Shown one piece after another: positions 51,581 to 60,225 of a stretch of 64,000 nt of DNA (positions are counted from its first letter, which is position 1; each line of letters opens with the position of its first letter). The notes beneath the pieces were generated by a model. It saw only the letters and a program-made list of their open reading frames with translations, had not been told where the DNA came from and did no database searches. The stretch is taken from positions 98,297-162,296 of the forward strand of contig CASFPS010000001.1 of assembly GCA_949296355.1 (NCBI GenBank). The letters run 5' to 3'. Position numbers and translations under genes: made by a program. Origin of the DNA: an uncultured bacterium (GTDB lineage Bacteria > Cyanobacteriota > Vampirovibrionia > Gastranaerophilales > Gastranaerophilaceae).

Positions 51581-51865
51581 ATGGAAGAAAAAGAAATTAA
51601 CTTAAATCAAATTGTTAAATTAGACCCACTAACAAAATCCATTCAAGATTTAATTCAAGAAAGAGAGGATTTAAAGGTTAAGGTTATCGAGTTACAAAAC
51701 ACAAATGACAAATTAGCACTAAGAGAAAGATTATATCAATCTGAGCTTTCAAAAACAAGAAATGCTTTACAGAAACTAGCACAAGCTATTAATACAGCAC
51801 CGCATACTTCAGCAAGTGAATATCAACAATATTATGGAATGGAGATAGGATGCCAAGAACCGTAA
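51581..51865 (+). CDS. Coiled-coil phage protein
   Basis: This is a 94-residue helical protein (KSIQDLIQEREDLKVKVIEL, ELQNTNDKLALRERLYQ). It starts 2 bp after the previous stop and overlaps the exonuclease start by 16 bp. Function unknown. Confidence 0.55.
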   Translation: MEEKEINLNQIVKLDPLTKSIQDLIQEREDLKVKVIELQNTNDKLALRERLYQSELSKTRNALQKLAQAINTAPHTSASEYQQYYGMEIGCQEP

Positions 51866-52635
51866 TTATAGATGGTGATGTGGTTGTTTACAAAGTTGCT
51901 GAAGCTGTTGCTGATAGTTATGAAATTTCAACCACTGAGGATGATGATTTTATTTATCGAAATATTGGCTGGGCAAGCAAAGAAGCTGCTATAGATTGTT
52001 TAGAAAAAATGATAGATAAAATTTGTAAAGATTGTAAGGCTGATTCAGTTTGTATTGCCTTATCAGATATGAAGTCAAACTTCAGAAAAACAATAAATCC
52101 TAATTATAAAGGTAACAGAAAAACTATTAAGCCTATTTTATATGAATTTCTAAGAAATTATATGAATGAAACAGGTTATAAGGTTTATGAAAGACCTAAT
52201 CTTGAAGCAGATGATGTTATTGGGATTTTAGCTACCAGTGAAAAAATTATTAAAGGAGATAAAGTTGTATGGTCTTTAGACAAAGATTTCAAAACTATTC
52301 CTTGTAAATTTCATAGAGCAGCTATTACTGGTAAAGACAAAAGCGAAGTTATAACACCTCAGATGGCTGATTGGTGGTTTATGTATCAAACTCTTATTGG
52401 AGATAAAGTTGATGGTTATGATGGTTGTAAAGGGATAGGAGATAAGACAGCAAGAAAAATACTTGGAGAAATAGGAGAGCAACCTTTATATGTAATGTGG
52501 CAGAATGTTATAGATACATATAAATCAAAAGGCTATACAGAAGAAGATGCTTTAAGAAACGCACGCATGGCAAGAATTTTAAGAGTTGAAGATTATGATT
52601 TTAAGAAAAAAGAGGTTAAGTTGTGGAATTTATAG
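51850..52635 (+). CDS. 5'-3' exonuclease of the FEN/T7 gp6 type
   Basis: The protein is 261 residues. Metal-binding acids lie in IIDGDVVVYK, RPNLEADDVIG and WSLDKDFKTI, and the helix-hairpin-helix GCKGIGDKTARKIL follows. It removes primers, degrades host DNA and aids recombination. The position after the polymerase matches T7 gene order. SD GGAG. Confidence 0.92.
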   Translation: MPRTVIIDGDVVVYKVAEAVADSYEISTTEDDDFIYRNIGWASKEAAIDCLEKMIDKICKDCKADSVCIALSDMKSNFRKTINPNYKGNRKTIKPILYEFLRNYMNETGYKVYERPNLEADDVIGILATSEKIIKGDKVVWSLDKDFKTIPCKFHRAAITGKDKSEVITPQMADWWFMYQTLIGDKVDGYDGCKGIGDKTARKILGEIGEQPLYVMWQNVIDTYKSKGYTEEDALRNARMARILRVEDYDFKKKEVKLWNL

Positions 52636-52835
52636 GATGGGCAATTAAGCGAAATGATACTGGAAAATACTGGCATAAAATAGATGGGTGGAATGATGTT
52701 TTTCCAACAGTTTACGAAAAAAGAGGACATGCTATTTGTGCAGGTAAGTACCATATTTCAACAAATAAATATGATGTGCTTCAAGTAGTAAAAATTAAGA
52801 GCATAACGATAGATGTAGAGGAAGAAAATGAGTAA
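52623..52835 (+). CDS. Small phage protein of unknown function
   Basis: This is a 70-residue protein starting at GTG 52623 (or TTG 52620 region) within the end of the exonuclease gene: FIGWAIKRNDTGKYWHKIDG, then a beta-rich remainder ending EEENE. It overlaps the RNA ligase start by 8 bp. Confidence 0.5.
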   Translation: MEFIGWAIKRNDTGKYWHKIDGWNDVFPTVYEKRGHAICAGKYHISTNKYDVLQVVKIKSITIDVEEENE

Positions 52836-53745
52836 TAGTGATAAATTTAAAAAATATTCCAGTATAGAAAATCATTATCAAGAAGGCTTTCTATTCAAAT
52901 GTCCTCAAGAAAATATAGATTGGTGTATTACAGAAAAAATACACGGAGCTAATTTTCAGGTTTACTATGATGGCGAACACTTCTTATTAGGAAGTCGCAA
53001 TAGGTTTATTAACACAAATGAAAATTTTAACAATCTTCAGAATATTATTGAAGAAATCAAGCCAAAACTTTTGTTAATGATAAAAGCTTTTGGTAAAGTT
53101 CCAATAATACTTTATGGTGAGGTCTATGGGGATGGTATTCAAAAAGGTGTAAAATATTCTAAAAATAAAAGGATAAGGTTTTTTGATATAAAAATTCAAG
53201 ATGAATATTATCCTTATGCTTTTGCATCAGAAGTTTTTAAAATGTGGAATATTCCATATATACCTATTTTAAGTACATTTAATGGAAATATTTTTGATGT
53301 AGTTAAAAGTGTTAATACAAGATTTAATTCAACGATTTCTGAAGGTGAATATGCGGAACTAGAAAATAATTTATGCGAAGGTGTTGTAATAAAACCTTTA
53401 TATCAAGAGTTTAAAACACCTTTAGGCTCAAGGGTTATTATCAAAAAGAAAAATGAAGAGTTTTTAGAAAAGCAGAAGGCATCTAAAGAACCAAAACCGG
53501 ATAGATTTATAGATTATTCTAAAGATTGTGAAGCTGTTAAACCTTATATAAATGATAATAGATTTGATTCTGTTTTCAGTAAGGATAATTATCAGAAAGA
53601 AGATTTTGGTACATTTATAAAGGCTTATGCTCAGGATGTCATTGAAGATGCAGCTAAAGATTCTGTCGAATTTTCTAATATTAAAAATATTAATAATATA
53701 ATTGCTCGTACAACAAAAACTGAATATTTTAGGAGAGTTGCTTAA
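52828..53745 (+). CDS. RNA ligase, Rnl2 family
   Basis: This 305-residue nucleotidyltransferase seals nicks in RNA using ATP. Motif I EKIHGANF contains the AMP-accepting Lys, motif III is LYGEVYG, motif IV CEGVVIKP and motif V VIIKKKN. The C-terminal 80 residues are unlike T4 Rnl2. Phage Rnl2 proteins can repair tRNAs cut by host anticodon nucleases; such a role is plausible but unproven here. SD AGAGGAAG. Confidence 0.88.
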   Translation: MSNSDKFKKYSSIENHYQEGFLFKCPQENIDWCITEKIHGANFQVYYDGEHFLLGSRNRFINTNENFNNLQNIIEEIKPKLLLMIKAFGKVPIILYGEVYGDGIQKGVKYSKNKRIRFFDIKIQDEYYPYAFASEVFKMWNIPYIPILSTFNGNIFDVVKSVNTRFNSTISEGEYAELENNLCEGVVIKPLYQEFKTPLGSRVIIKKKNEEFLEKQKASKEPKPDRFIDYSKDCEAVKPYINDNRFDSVFSKDNYQKEDFGTFIKAYAQDVIEDAAKDSVEFSNIKNINNIIARTTKTEYFRRVA

Positions 53746-54452
53746 TGGGTGAATTGGCAAATAAATGCTGCAAATGTGAACCGTATGAAGTAGGTTTTAT
53801 TGCAGAGTGTAAAGACAGGTCTAACTGTCTTTATGGTGATGGTGCAGATATGCAATGGGATGATAAGTTTGGATTAATTGAAACAGGAAAGGATTATATG
53901 GCTGAAAATACTAAAGTTATTGATGGTGTAGGCAAAGATGCTGAAATAATAACAAATGCAGCAGGTGGAAAACAATCAAAAGCTCCAATGGCAATGTATT
54001 TAGTTGACCCTAACTATTTAGAGCTAATGTTTAAAGATATGGCGGAAAAAATGGAATATTTAGATGAAGGTGATTCTACTGTTGTAGATGAAAAAAATAT
54101 TGATAAATATAGTTGTTGTGTTGCAATAGAAAACATAGCCATATATATGAGAACAGGTATAGATTGGAATTTAACATTGGCTATGGATAGTTTATGTGAT
54201 GATACACTTCAACAAATTATTGCTATAGCTAAGGTTTTACAATATGGTGCTGATAGATATGAGCCTAATAATTGGAGATTGATTCCTGAAGAAGAGCATA
54301 TTAACCATGCTTTAATTCATATAATAGCTCATTTAGCAGGGGATACCCAAGATGACCATATTAATCACGCACTTTGTAGATTAATGATGGCTAAAGCAAC
54401 AGAGAAGTCTGAGGGGTTTAGCTATACAAACTATGTTAAGAAAACTTCATGA
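53745..54452 (+). CDS. dATP/dGTP diphosphohydrolase-domain protein
   Basis: This is a 235-residue protein. A cysteine-rich N-terminus (CCKCEPYEVGFIAEC, CLYG) is followed by KQSKAPMAMYLVDP and the diphosphohydrolase core YGADRYEPNNWRLIPEEEHI, HALIHIIAHLAGD and DHINHALCRLMMA. Related MazZ-type enzymes remove dATP/dGTP in phages with 2-aminoadenine DNA. No purZ is present here, so ordinary dNTP pool control is more likely. Confidence 0.75.
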   Translation: MGELANKCCKCEPYEVGFIAECKDRSNCLYGDGADMQWDDKFGLIETGKDYMAENTKVIDGVGKDAEIITNAAGGKQSKAPMAMYLVDPNYLELMFKDMAEKMEYLDEGDSTVVDEKNIDKYSCCVAIENIAIYMRTGIDWNLTLAMDSLCDDTLQQIIAIAKVLQYGADRYEPNNWRLIPEEEHINHALIHIIAHLAGDTQDDHINHALCRLMMAKATEKSEGFSYTNYVKKTS

Positions 54453-54470
54453 AGAAAGGTAACAATTTTT

Positions 54471-54644
54471 ATGTTTGGTTTAATGAAAATTAAAGACCTT
54501 GCACAAGAATTAAAAACACCTGAAAGCACGATAAGAACATGGAAACGGAGAGGGGATATTCCTCTCTCTTGTTTTAAGGAGATAGGCGGGACGGTGTTTG
54601 TGAAGGTTGAAGAGTTTAAAAAGTGGCTTGACCTGGGTGCATGA
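54471..54644 (+). CDS. Excisionase-like HTH protein
   Basis: The 57-residue protein has a MerR/excisionase-type helix-turn-helix (KIKDLAQELKTPESTIRTWK) and a short wing ending FKKWLDLGA. It lies immediately upstream of the integrase and is too short for other roles, so a recombination directionality factor is the best guess. An AAAGGT element lies about 12 nt upstream of the ATG. Confidence 0.65.
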   Translation: MFGLMKIKDLAQELKTPESTIRTWKRRGDIPLSCFKEIGGTVFVKVEEFKKWLDLGA

Positions 54645-54661
54645 GGTGGTAAATAGATAAT

Positions 54662-55684
54662 ATGACTATCACTAAACGTAATGGAAAATATTATTGCAGG
54701 TTTCAGATTAATGGTGAACGACACCATTATTTATGCAATGGTGCTACAAATAAGGCTGAAGCTGAAAAGATGGAGAATGCTTTTAAGTATAAATTAATGC
54801 AACAGCAGAACGGAGTAATTCCAAGGGAAGAAAATATAAAAGGAATCTCTTTAAAAAAACTTATGCTTCTTTATATAGACTATAACAAAGCCAATAACAA
54901 ACAAAGAGAACCTAAAGAAAAAACTAAAGCTTTTTATGAGTTTTTTGGCGAATCAATAAATATTAATAAAATAAAAGCTAAGGATATTGAAGATTTACGA
55001 ATGTGGTTAATGGATAATAAAAAACTGTCCAATTCAACTATAAATAGATATATAAGCTGTTTAAGCAAGGCTTATAATTTAGCAATTGATAATAATATAA
55101 TAGAGGCTAATCCTTGTAGTAGAATAAAGTTTTTAAAAGAGCCTAAAGAAACTATAAAGTTTTATACACTTGAAGAAGAGGAAACTTTGTTAACAACTGT
55201 CATGAAATACCGACCTGACTTTTTAGGCTTTGTAACCTGTGCTTTTCAAACAGGATTACGAGTATCAAATATTCAGTATATGCGCTGGGAACAGATAAAT
55301 TTAAAGGACAGAATTATAGAAATTCAGCCCCAAGATAATAAGGGAAGGAAATTAATCCGTCTTTATATTTCTGATAGGCTTTTAGAAGTTCTATCAAAAA
55401 ACGAGAAAAGGTCTGGATATGTTTTTATTAATCCGGAATGTAATAATGTTTATCTTACACCTAATCGAATATTAAGCAAGATATGTAAGAAATGCAAATT
55501 AAAACATATTGGTTTTCATGGAATAAGACATACGGTCGCAACACGTTTAATTAAGGCAGGCGTGCCTATAAATGTTGCTCAAGCTGTATTAGCACATAGT
55601 GATATAAGAACCACAATGAAATATGTTCATTTACAGGACAATTCGATAAAAGAAGCTATATCAGTTCTTAATTCATATAATTAG
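54662..55684 (+). CDS. Prophage integrase, tyrosine recombinase
   Basis: The protein is 340 residues. An N-terminal arm-binding three-strand domain (TITKRNGKYYCRFQINGER) is followed by a SAM-like core-binding domain (about 65-165). The catalytic domain has Arg in TGLRVSNIQ, HGIRH, His in LAHSD and Tyr in TTMKYVHL. It lies 59 bp from attR, oriented towards it. It should catalyse insertion into the tRNA-Glu gene. Confidence 0.95.
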   Translation: MTITKRNGKYYCRFQINGERHHYLCNGATNKAEAEKMENAFKYKLMQQQNGVIPREENIKGISLKKLMLLYIDYNKANNKQREPKEKTKAFYEFFGESININKIKAKDIEDLRMWLMDNKKLSNSTINRYISCLSKAYNLAIDNNIIEANPCSRIKFLKEPKETIKFYTLEEEETLLTTVMKYRPDFLGFVTCAFQTGLRVSNIQYMRWEQINLKDRIIEIQPQDNKGRKLIRLYISDRLLEVLSKNEKRSGYVFINPECNNVYLTPNRILSKICKKCKLKHIGFHGIRHTVATRLIKAGVPINVAQAVLAHSDIRTTMKYVHLQDNSIKEAISVLNSYN

Positions 55685-55705
55685 GATTTAATTCAAATTT
55701 TAATA

Positions 55706-55724
55706 TGGACACAGAGTGGACATG
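55706..55724. promoter_or_regulatory. Right copy of the 19-bp putative integrase arm-binding repeat
   Basis: TGGACACAGAGTGGACATG, 18 of 19 identical to 10939-10957, ends 19 bp from the attR core. It is placed where a P' arm site would be in the excised attP. Confidence 0.5.
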
Positions 55725-55743
55725 GATAAATGGGAGATGCTCT

Positions 55744-55796
55744 AAAAAATAAACGGCGGTAAGGGGAATTGAACCCCTGTTTGGAGAATGAGAATC
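55744..55796. other. attR: right attachment repeat within tRNA-Glu
   Basis: The 53 bp are identical to attL. Its tRNA part supplies the 3' half of the intact tRNA gene, while the 5' half (55797-55825) is host DNA. Integration therefore restored the gene. Confidence 0.93.
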
Positions 55797-55825
55797 TCCC
55801 GTCCTAACCACTAGACGATACCGCT
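55754..55825 (-). tRNA. tRNA-Glu (anticodon CTC)
   Basis: On the minus strand a 72-nt cloverleaf folds. The anticodon stem GGAGA/TCTCC encloses loop TTCTCAT (anticodon CTC, reads GAG). The T arm is AGGGG-TTCAATT-CCCCT, and the D arm contains GTCTAGTGGTTAGGAC. The discriminator is G and CCA is not encoded. The acceptor stem pairs at six of seven positions, with an unusual A1-C72 mismatch. Confidence 0.92.
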
Positions 55826-55828
55826 TTA

Positions 55829-56428
55829 TTATATAGGAGCATAATCGGAATAGATTATACTCGACCAATCATCTTCAAAATAACTTATCTGGGTTAAAGT
55901 ACCTGTTTTTATCAGGTTTTTAAACTGGCTTACAGGATCAAGATTAAGCGTTTTTGCTATAGCCGACTGGATAACATCCTGAGTTGTAACCAGAATAATA
56001 CGGTTACCTTTATTTTCTTCTACAAGTTTATCAATCATTTTAGATACACGCTTGTTGAATACTTCAAGGGATTCGCCGCCTTCCGGCTTTTGAATAATTG
56101 CATTAGGTCCGTATTCGTCATAAACATCAGAATAAAGCCTTCCGCTCCAATCCCCGTGATTTCTGGCTTTCAAATCTATTGTTGTAATTTCTTTTTTAAA
56201 CAATTTAGCTATTATTTGAGCAGATTGTGTGCATCTTGCTGAAGCGCTGGTGTAAATTTTATCATACGCAACCCCTCTTTTTTCAAGATATTCACAAACT
56301 TTTTCAATTTCTTCTTCGCCAAATTCGTTTAATTTAGGGTATTTTTCCGTATCACAAATGATACCGTCCATAGAATGAACCGTTGCACCGTGTGAGACAA
56401 ATGTTATTTTACATTTACGTTTGAACAT
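55829..56428 (-). CDS. Histidine phosphatase superfamily protein with degenerate active site
   Basis: The 199-residue protein has a phosphoglycerate-mutase-like fold: N-terminal ITFVSHGATVHSMDG replaces the usual RHG by SHG, SASARCTQSAQII keeps the phosphate-binding Arg, and LVTTQDVIQ stands where a second catalytic His is expected. The nucleophile His is kept but two key residues are not, so activity may be lost or altered. Ends 4 bp from the tRNA. Confidence 0.75.
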   Translation of the reverse strand: MFKRKCKITFVSHGATVHSMDGIICDTEKYPKLNEFGEEEIEKVCEYLEKRGVAYDKIYTSASARCTQSAQIIAKLFKKEITTIDLKARNHGDWSGRLYSDVYDEYGPNAIIQKPEGGESLEVFNKRVSKMIDKLVEENKGNRIILVTTQDVIQSAIAKTLNLDPVSQFKNLIKTGTLTQISYFEDDWSSIIYSDYAPI

Positions 56429-56586
56429 TTTATACCCTCTTGATTGAATTATATCACAAAAAATTTTTAATCTACAACTTTAGTTGTAAAAAAACTCAAT
56501 ATTTCGCATATTTTTGTATAATTGACTTTTAAAATAAAAACCTTAAACTAATGGTGTATAGGTATAATTAAATAAGGAGACAGTCT

Positions 56587-57144
56587 ATGGGAAAACGTTT
56601 AGACGGTTCATCACTCTTCAGCGGCATTAATGCCGGATTAACAAATTCTTTTGCTTTACTATCCAGCCAGTATGAGGACGGATTAACATTAGAGAACCTG
56701 ACCAACTCTCTTACAAATACAAATATTACAAATACTGTATACGGTACAACGTTTGCATCATATTTGACAAATAATTTCAACAGTGTTGACGCAAACTCTG
56801 ACGGAACAATTTCAGCCGATGAAATTCAGCGGTTAATGAGCAATATGGCAACTCAGGGGTTAACAAGAGAGCAAATAATGTCTCTCGGGGCATCTTCGGG
56901 TATGAGTACATCTTTGCAGGAAACTGTTCTCGCCCATTTTGACGATATTGATGCAAACAAAGACGGCAAAGTTACTAATCAGGAAATTAACGCTTACGGA
57001 GTTAATTCCGAGATTGAAAAACAAAAGATCGAGGACCGAAACCGGATAGTTAACAATATGTCATTATTTTACGGCGATGACAGTCAGGAGTATGAAGGAA
57101 GTATGTTAGATTACCGTTATCTCGACGACGAAGAGAACAGTTAG
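56587..57144 (+). CDS. EF-hand calcium-binding protein
   Basis: The 185-residue protein has two canonical EF loops, DANSDGTISADE (about residues 68-79) and DANKDGKVTNQE (about 120-131), each with acidic ligands at positions 1, 3, 5 and 12. No signal peptide is evident. The SD AAGGAGA is clear and a TATAAT box lies upstream. A calmodulin-like sensor or buffer role is inferred. Confidence 0.85.
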   Translation: MGKRLDGSSLFSGINAGLTNSFALLSSQYEDGLTLENLTNSLTNTNITNTVYGTTFASYLTNNFNSVDANSDGTISADEIQRLMSNMATQGLTREQIMSLGASSGMSTSLQETVLAHFDDIDANKDGKVTNQEINAYGVNSEIEKQKIEDRNRIVNNMSLFYGDDSQEYEGSMLDYRYLDDEENS

Positions 57145-57166
57145 GAAAAAACAGGTAAGAAGAGCG

Positions 57167-57202
57167 GGCGCACAAAACTTTGTTTTGTGCGCCTTATTTT
57201 TT
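57167..57202 (+). terminator. Strong intrinsic terminator after the EF-hand gene
   Basis: GGCGCACAAAAC pairs with GTTTTGTGCGCC across a TTT-containing loop, followed by TTATTTTTT. Confidence 0.85.
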
Positions 57203-57237
57203 GCGCAAAAAAAATTTTTACGGGGTTTAGATAGAAT

Positions 57238-57847
57238 ATGATAAATAATATTTCTTACATAACATACACACCCCGGGCTTTCACCCCTAATAAAAATATT
57301 TCATTCAAAGGTAATATTCCAACGCTTACGCATACAAATATCGGAAGCTGTCTGGAGGGTTATATCGGTAAAATCAGGGTCAGAAAAGACAAGGGCGAAG
57401 CTTATTAAAAAATATCTCGGTGAAAAAGTCGAAAATTATACAATTAAAGATGATAAAAATAATGTTATAGGCAACGTTAACATTATGATAATTAAAGTTC
57501 CTGTAAACCCATGGGACGGAATGGATTCAAGTCATGTTTTTGTTGATGATTTGAGAAATTTTTCAAAACCGGGTACACCTTATCATAATCCGGAGTTGGA
57601 ATACTTTAAAGATATAGGAACAAGACTTCTTCAAATAGCCCAGAGGAGAAGTGACGAAGCACAGTGTCAGGGTAATATAAAGCTTATTTCTAAAAATGAA
57701 TCCATGAACTGGTACAAGAATATTATAGGCATGCGTCAGGAACATCCGCCAATTCCGGGGCAAAAGTTAAGAATACATAACCCTAACAAAATGTATCTTC
57801 CGCCTGAGAGCAAAGAACCCCTGTCCAGACTTCAGGGCGGGCTGTAA
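57238..57847 (+). pseudogene. Frameshifted host gene with N-terminal SFKG motif
   Basis: The frame from ATG 57238 (NNISYITYTPRAF, NISFKGNIPTLTH) stops at 57408. The next frame continues without a start from about 57356 (VISVKSGSEKTRAKLIKKYL, VENYTIKDDKN) through an internal ATG at 57485 to 57847 (ending LSRLQGGL). A one-base change in the GGAGGG run at about 57354-57359 would join them. It is either a pseudogene or a sequencing error. Product unknown; proteins with this start appear common in this lineage. Confidence 0.65.
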
Positions 57848-58921
57848 TTATTCCTCTCTTTTAATATCGTGCGGTTCAATCGGCTGCGGCTTTGTCATAA
57901 CACTTATTATGCTTAAAACTACCATAATAAGGATTAAAACTGCTATATAAATAAAATAGTTTTCTAATGCTCCGGTAAAATAAGTTGCGAGCGCCCCTCC
58001 CACAATTGCAACGGAAGTCAGTATTGCAACGGTGATTTTTTGAGAAAAACCGGCTTTTAAAAGTTTATGGTGAATGTGTTCAGCATCAGCCACAAACGGA
58101 GATTTACCTTTCATAATCCTTCTGAGACTTGAGTATGTAATATCCATAATCGGAACGGCAAGCACAAGAAACGGCAGCAGCACTGCTATTGCAGCCCCTT
58201 TCATTACTCCTGCAATAGAAAGTGTTGCAAGGAGAAATCCTGAAAACAGTGCGCCGGAATCCCCCATAAAGATTTTTGCCGGATTAAAATTGAATGTAAG
58301 AAACGCAAGCATTGACCCCGCCAGGATAAAAGCTATAAGTGCCGTTATCGGCTGTGCCGGAGTTACGGCTACCGCAATAAGGGCTAAAGTAATTGAACTT
58401 ACGGTAATTACAGAGCCGGCAAGCCCGTCTACACCGTCAATAAAGTTAACGGCGTTGGAAATCCCAACAATCCACAACAAAGTTATCGGATAAGAGAAAA
58501 TTCCAAGGTGAATAACTCCGCCCATCGGGTTAAAAATGGTATCTATTTGGACGCCTAAAAGATAGACTATTGTTGCAATAGATAACTGTATGACAAGTTT
58601 GAATTTAGCATCAAGATTATAAATGTCATCCACAAGCCCTAAAAGGAACATTAAAGAACCGCCCAAAAGAATCCCTGACAGTAAACTTCCATAAGGATAA
58701 TAGCTCAATAGAACAAGAAACAGGAAGGTTAGCATAGCGCTTGACCAGATTGCAACTCCTCCGAGTCTTGAAATCGGAAGTTTATGAATTTTTCTTTCGT
58801 TTGGAAGATCAACGAGTCCTTCTTTCTGGGAAAATTCAATAACCAGAGGTACAATAAATACCCCTATAAGATATGAAATAAATGCGCCTATTATATGTGC
58901 TTGTGTAAGTTTGATTATCAT
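57848..58921 (-). CDS. Undecaprenyl-phosphate sugar-1-phosphate transferase (WecA/TagO/MraY superfamily)
   Basis: This is a 357-residue polytopic membrane enzyme. Conserved cytosolic loops are LGLVDDIYNLDAKFK (Mg-binding Asp pair), NAVNFIDGVDGLAGS, IFMGDSGALFSG and the DAEHIHHKL motif that marks WecA/TagO-type proteins rather than MraY. It would load GlcNAc-1-P or a similar sugar onto undecaprenyl phosphate to start surface polysaccharide synthesis. It lies downstream of glyA on the same strand. Confidence 0.92.
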   Translation of the reverse strand: MIIKLTQAHIIGAFISYLIGVFIVPLVIEFSQKEGLVDLPNERKIHKLPISRLGGVAIWSSAMLTFLFLVLLSYYPYGSLLSGILLGGSLMFLLGLVDDIYNLDAKFKLVIQLSIATIVYLLGVQIDTIFNPMGGVIHLGIFSYPITLLWIVGISNAVNFIDGVDGLAGSVITVSSITLALIAVAVTPAQPITALIAFILAGSMLAFLTFNFNPAKIFMGDSGALFSGFLLATLSIAGVMKGAAIAVLLPFLVLAVPIMDITYSSLRRIMKGKSPFVADAEHIHHKLLKAGFSQKITVAILTSVAIVGGALATYFTGALENYFIYIAVLILIMVVLSIISVMTKPQPIEPHDIKREE

Positions 58922-58989
58922 TTTTGTCCTTTTATTCGATGAACAGAGAGGAATTCTTAGTCACTCAATCACCTAATCACTTAGTCACT

Positions 58990-60225
58990 TTAGTACAATG
59001 GATATTTCTCACAAAGCTTAAGAGAATCCTCTCTCAACTTTGCAAGAATTTCTTCATTATCCGAATTTTTAATTGCTTCTGAGATAATTCTTGCGACTTC
59101 TCTCATGTCATCTTCTTTAAATCCTCTTGTTGTCATAGCTGCAGCCCCGAGTCTTATGCCGCTTGTAACAAAAGGACTCTGCGGGTCGTTCGGAACGGTG
59201 TTTTTGTTAGCGGTAATTCCGACCCTTTCAAGAACATTTGCCATGTCTTTTCCGGTTTTGCCGGTTTTTCTTAGATCCAACGTCATAAGATGGTTTTCTG
59301 TCATACCGCCTACAATGTCCATTCCGTTATCAAGAAGCCCTTGAGCCATAGCTTTAGCGTTTTTGACAATTTGTTTTGCGTATTCCTTAAATTCCGGAGA
59401 AAGAGCTTCTTTTAATGCAACCGCCTTGCCTGCAATAATATGTTCCAGAGGTCCGCCCTGAATTCCCGGGAATACTGCTTTATCAATAGCTGCAGCATAC
59501 TCTTCGTCACACATAATAATACCGCCTCTGGGACCTCTCAAGGTTTTATGTGTTGTAGTTGTTACGATTTGCGCGTAACCGGCAGGAGACGGGTGAACAC
59601 CGCCGGCAACAAGCCCTGCAATGTGTGCAATATCCGCAAGTAATATTGCTCCGGCTTCGTCTGCAATTTCTCTGAATTTTTTGAAATCTATTATTTTTGA
59701 ATAGTTGCTTGCTCCGCAAATAATTAATTTTGGCTTATGTTCAAGCGCCATTCTTCTGACATCGTCATAATCTATATTTCCGTTTTCATCAACGCCGTAA
59801 CTCTTCACATTAAAGAACAAGCCGGAAAAATTAACCGGTGAGCCGTGGCTTAAGTGTCCGCCGTTTGACAAATCCATACCTAAAACATGGTCTCCGCTTT
59901 TTAAGAAAGCCGCAAATACAGCCATATTAGCCTGAGCGCCTGAATGCGGCTGAACATTTGCATGATCCATACGGAAAAGTTCACATGCCCGCTTTTGCGC
60001 AAGTTCTTCGACTTTATCAATAACTTCGCAACCGTTATAATAGCGTTTGTGCGGCTTGCCTTCCGCATATTTGTTGGTCAAAACGCTTCCGCAGGCTTCC
60101 ATAACCGCAGGAGAGGTAAAATTCTCACTTGCAATAAGTTCAATTGTAGTCTGCTGTCTTTTCAACTCTTCATCAATACATTGTGCGACTTCCGCGTCAA
60201 CTTCTCTTAGTTTTTTTAGATTCAT
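58990..60225 (-). CDS. glyA: Serine hydroxymethyltransferase
   Basis: This PLP enzyme interconverts serine and glycine with tetrahydrofolate. It starts [13 protein letters not shown] at 60225; an upstream in-frame start at 60267 adds 14 hydrophobic residues not found in the family. Core motifs are [40 protein letters not shown] and [13 protein letters not shown] with the PLP lysine. About 411 residues, a normal length. No obvious SD precedes the start. Confidence 0.96.
   Translation of the reverse strand: MNLKKLREVDAEVAQCIDEELKRQQTTIELIASENFTSPAVMEACGSVLTNKYAEGKPHKRYYNGCEVIDKVEELAQKRACELFRMDHANVQPHSGAQANMAVFAAFLKSGDHVLGMDLSNGGHLSHGSPVNFSGLFFNVKSYGVDENGNIDYDDVRRMALEHKPKLIICGASNYSKIIDFKKFREIADEAGAILLADIAHIAGLVAGGVHPSPAGYAQIVTTTTHKTLRGPRGGIIMCDEEYAAAIDKAVFPGIQGGPLEHIIAGKAVALKEALSPEFKEYAKQIVKNAKAMAQGLLDNGMDIVGGMTENHLMTLDLRKTGKTGKDMANVLERVGITANKNTVPNDPQSPFVTSGIRLGAAAMTTRGFKEDDMREVARIISEAIKNSDNEEILAKLREDSLKLCEKYPLY

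Larger units (their letters stand above)
10801..55796. mobile_element. Integrated temperate T7-like podovirus prophage
   Basis: The element is bounded by identical 53-bp direct repeats. It contains an integrase next to the right repeat, an S24-type repressor, T7-type structural genes (portal, scaffold, capsid, tail tube A/B, internal proteins, fibre), terminases, endolysin, and a T7-type replication set with a single-subunit RNA polymerase. Length is about 45 kb. Virion genes begin next to the left end, while integrase and replication genes end at the right end. The order is as expected for a phage circle opened between integrase and the head genes. Confidence 0.95.

Noticed and set aside
53745..54452. 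Evidence for 2-aminoadenine (Z) DNA in this phage
   Set aside because: A MazZ-like domain is present but there is no PurZ in the element, so a Z genome is not supported.
58922..58989. TCAC-rich short repeats between glyA and the sugar-phosphate transferase gene
   Set aside because: Only a few imperfect copies of TAGTCAC in 35 bp; too short to assign a role.
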